Part shown: positions 63,962 through 64,000 of the stretch, piece after piece
Layout of the letters: each line of letters starts with the position of its first letter
Position numbering within the stretch: the first letter of the stretch is position 1
Source of the DNA: Shimia sp.
GTDB taxonomy: Bacteria > Pseudomonadota > Alphaproteobacteria > Rhodobacterales > Rhodobacteraceae
Assembly (NCBI GenBank): GCA_024224295.1
Contig: JAAENN010000029.1
Location: 85,542 to 149,541 of the forward strand
DNA: 64,000 nucleotides
Direction of reading: 5' to 3'
Made by a program: the position numbers and the translations under genes
The notes under the pieces: model-generated
Seen by the model: the letters and a program-made list of their open reading frames with translations, nothing else
Databases searched by the model: none
Told to the model about the DNA's origin: nothing

Positions 63962-64000
63962 TCAAGCGGATTGGCGTTCCCGCCACCAAGTGAACAGCCC
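63962..64000 (-). CDS. C-terminal end of a probable EamA/DMT-family permease (cut by window edge)
   Basis: Only 12 codons plus TGA lie in the window: GLFTWWRERQSA. The (Y/F)TWWRER ending after a last membrane helix is frequent in EamA/RarD transporters, often found beside slt in this family. The fragment is too short to prove more. It converges on slt with 4 nt between stop codons. Confidence 0.4.
   Translation of the reverse strand, partial: GLFTWWRERQSA

Noticed and set aside
1-64000. CRISPR arrays, insertion sequences, tRNA or rRNA genes, prophage
   Set aside because: Reading both strands showed no regularly spaced repeats, no transposase or integrase motifs, and no tRNA cloverleaf with a TTCGA-type loop in the gaps. 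A tRNAscan or Infernal run could still find something short.

Overview
The window is a chromosomal segment of an alphaproteobacterium, almost certainly a marine Rhodobacteraceae member (Roseobacter group). The evidence is the protein character throughout (YlxR/L7Ae between nusA and infB, short ribonuclease D, long-form HPF, PtsN, DUF1513/imelysin locus), moderate-to-high GC, frequent GTG and TTG starts, and a CTTG-N16-CCTATAT heat-shock promoter before dnaK. I cannot fix the genus. No phage, insertion sequence, CRISPR array, tRNA or rRNA gene was seen.

Layout. 1-6.2 kb: cut methyltransferase, comF, grxC, nitrilase-family amidase, MarR regulator, ubiG, proline iminopeptidase and a Tat-exported solute-binding protein. 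6.2-11.8 kb: rimP-nusA-ylxR-infB with a leader that holds a terminator. 11.8-14.6 kb: a 41-residue small gene, mutT, argJ and a parvulin. 14.8-20.2 kb: secA followed by two envelope genes of unknown role, one a phosphate-binding-protein/OmpA fusion. 20.2-22.8 kb: radC, an amino-acid binding protein and a broken gene. 22.8-28.2 kb: dnaKJ, alkB, an SH3/COG3650 protein and a KpsM-type permease. 28.3-43.1 kb: surface-polysaccharide region (cysQ, kdsB-like, glycosyltransferases, nucleotide-sugar enzymes, Wza-like lipoprotein, galU, galE, GT14-type protein, double sulfotransferase). 43.2-48.9 kb: ptsN, hpf, lptB, lptA, lptC, kdsD, rnd and a Kdo-kinase-like protein. 48.9-55.1 kb: iron/heme periplasmic locus (DUF1513, two imelysins, di-heme oxidoreductase, cytochrome c peroxidase). 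55.1-64 kb: AraC regulator with DUF4345 protein, enoyl-CoA hydratase, mutM, ubiE-ubiB, dapA and a soluble lytic transglycosylase.

How the parts work together. Several blocks serve the envelope. SecA exports proteins. KdsD and the Lpt proteins make and move LPS, and a kinase-like protein sits beside them. The 28-43 kb region makes UDP-sugars (galU, galE, a UDP-glucuronate-epimerase type enzyme, a CapD/WbpM dehydratase) and assembles and possibly sulfates a surface glycan. The iron locus has two promoter regions that share a CTGACT-N5-AGTCAG-like dyad, which suggests one iron-responsive regulator. The most novel leads are the sulfotransferase/GT14 cassette, the secA-linked fusion protein, the shared dyad, the second imelysin lacking its motif histidine, the diverged KdsB, and structured leaders before rimP, hpf and galU.
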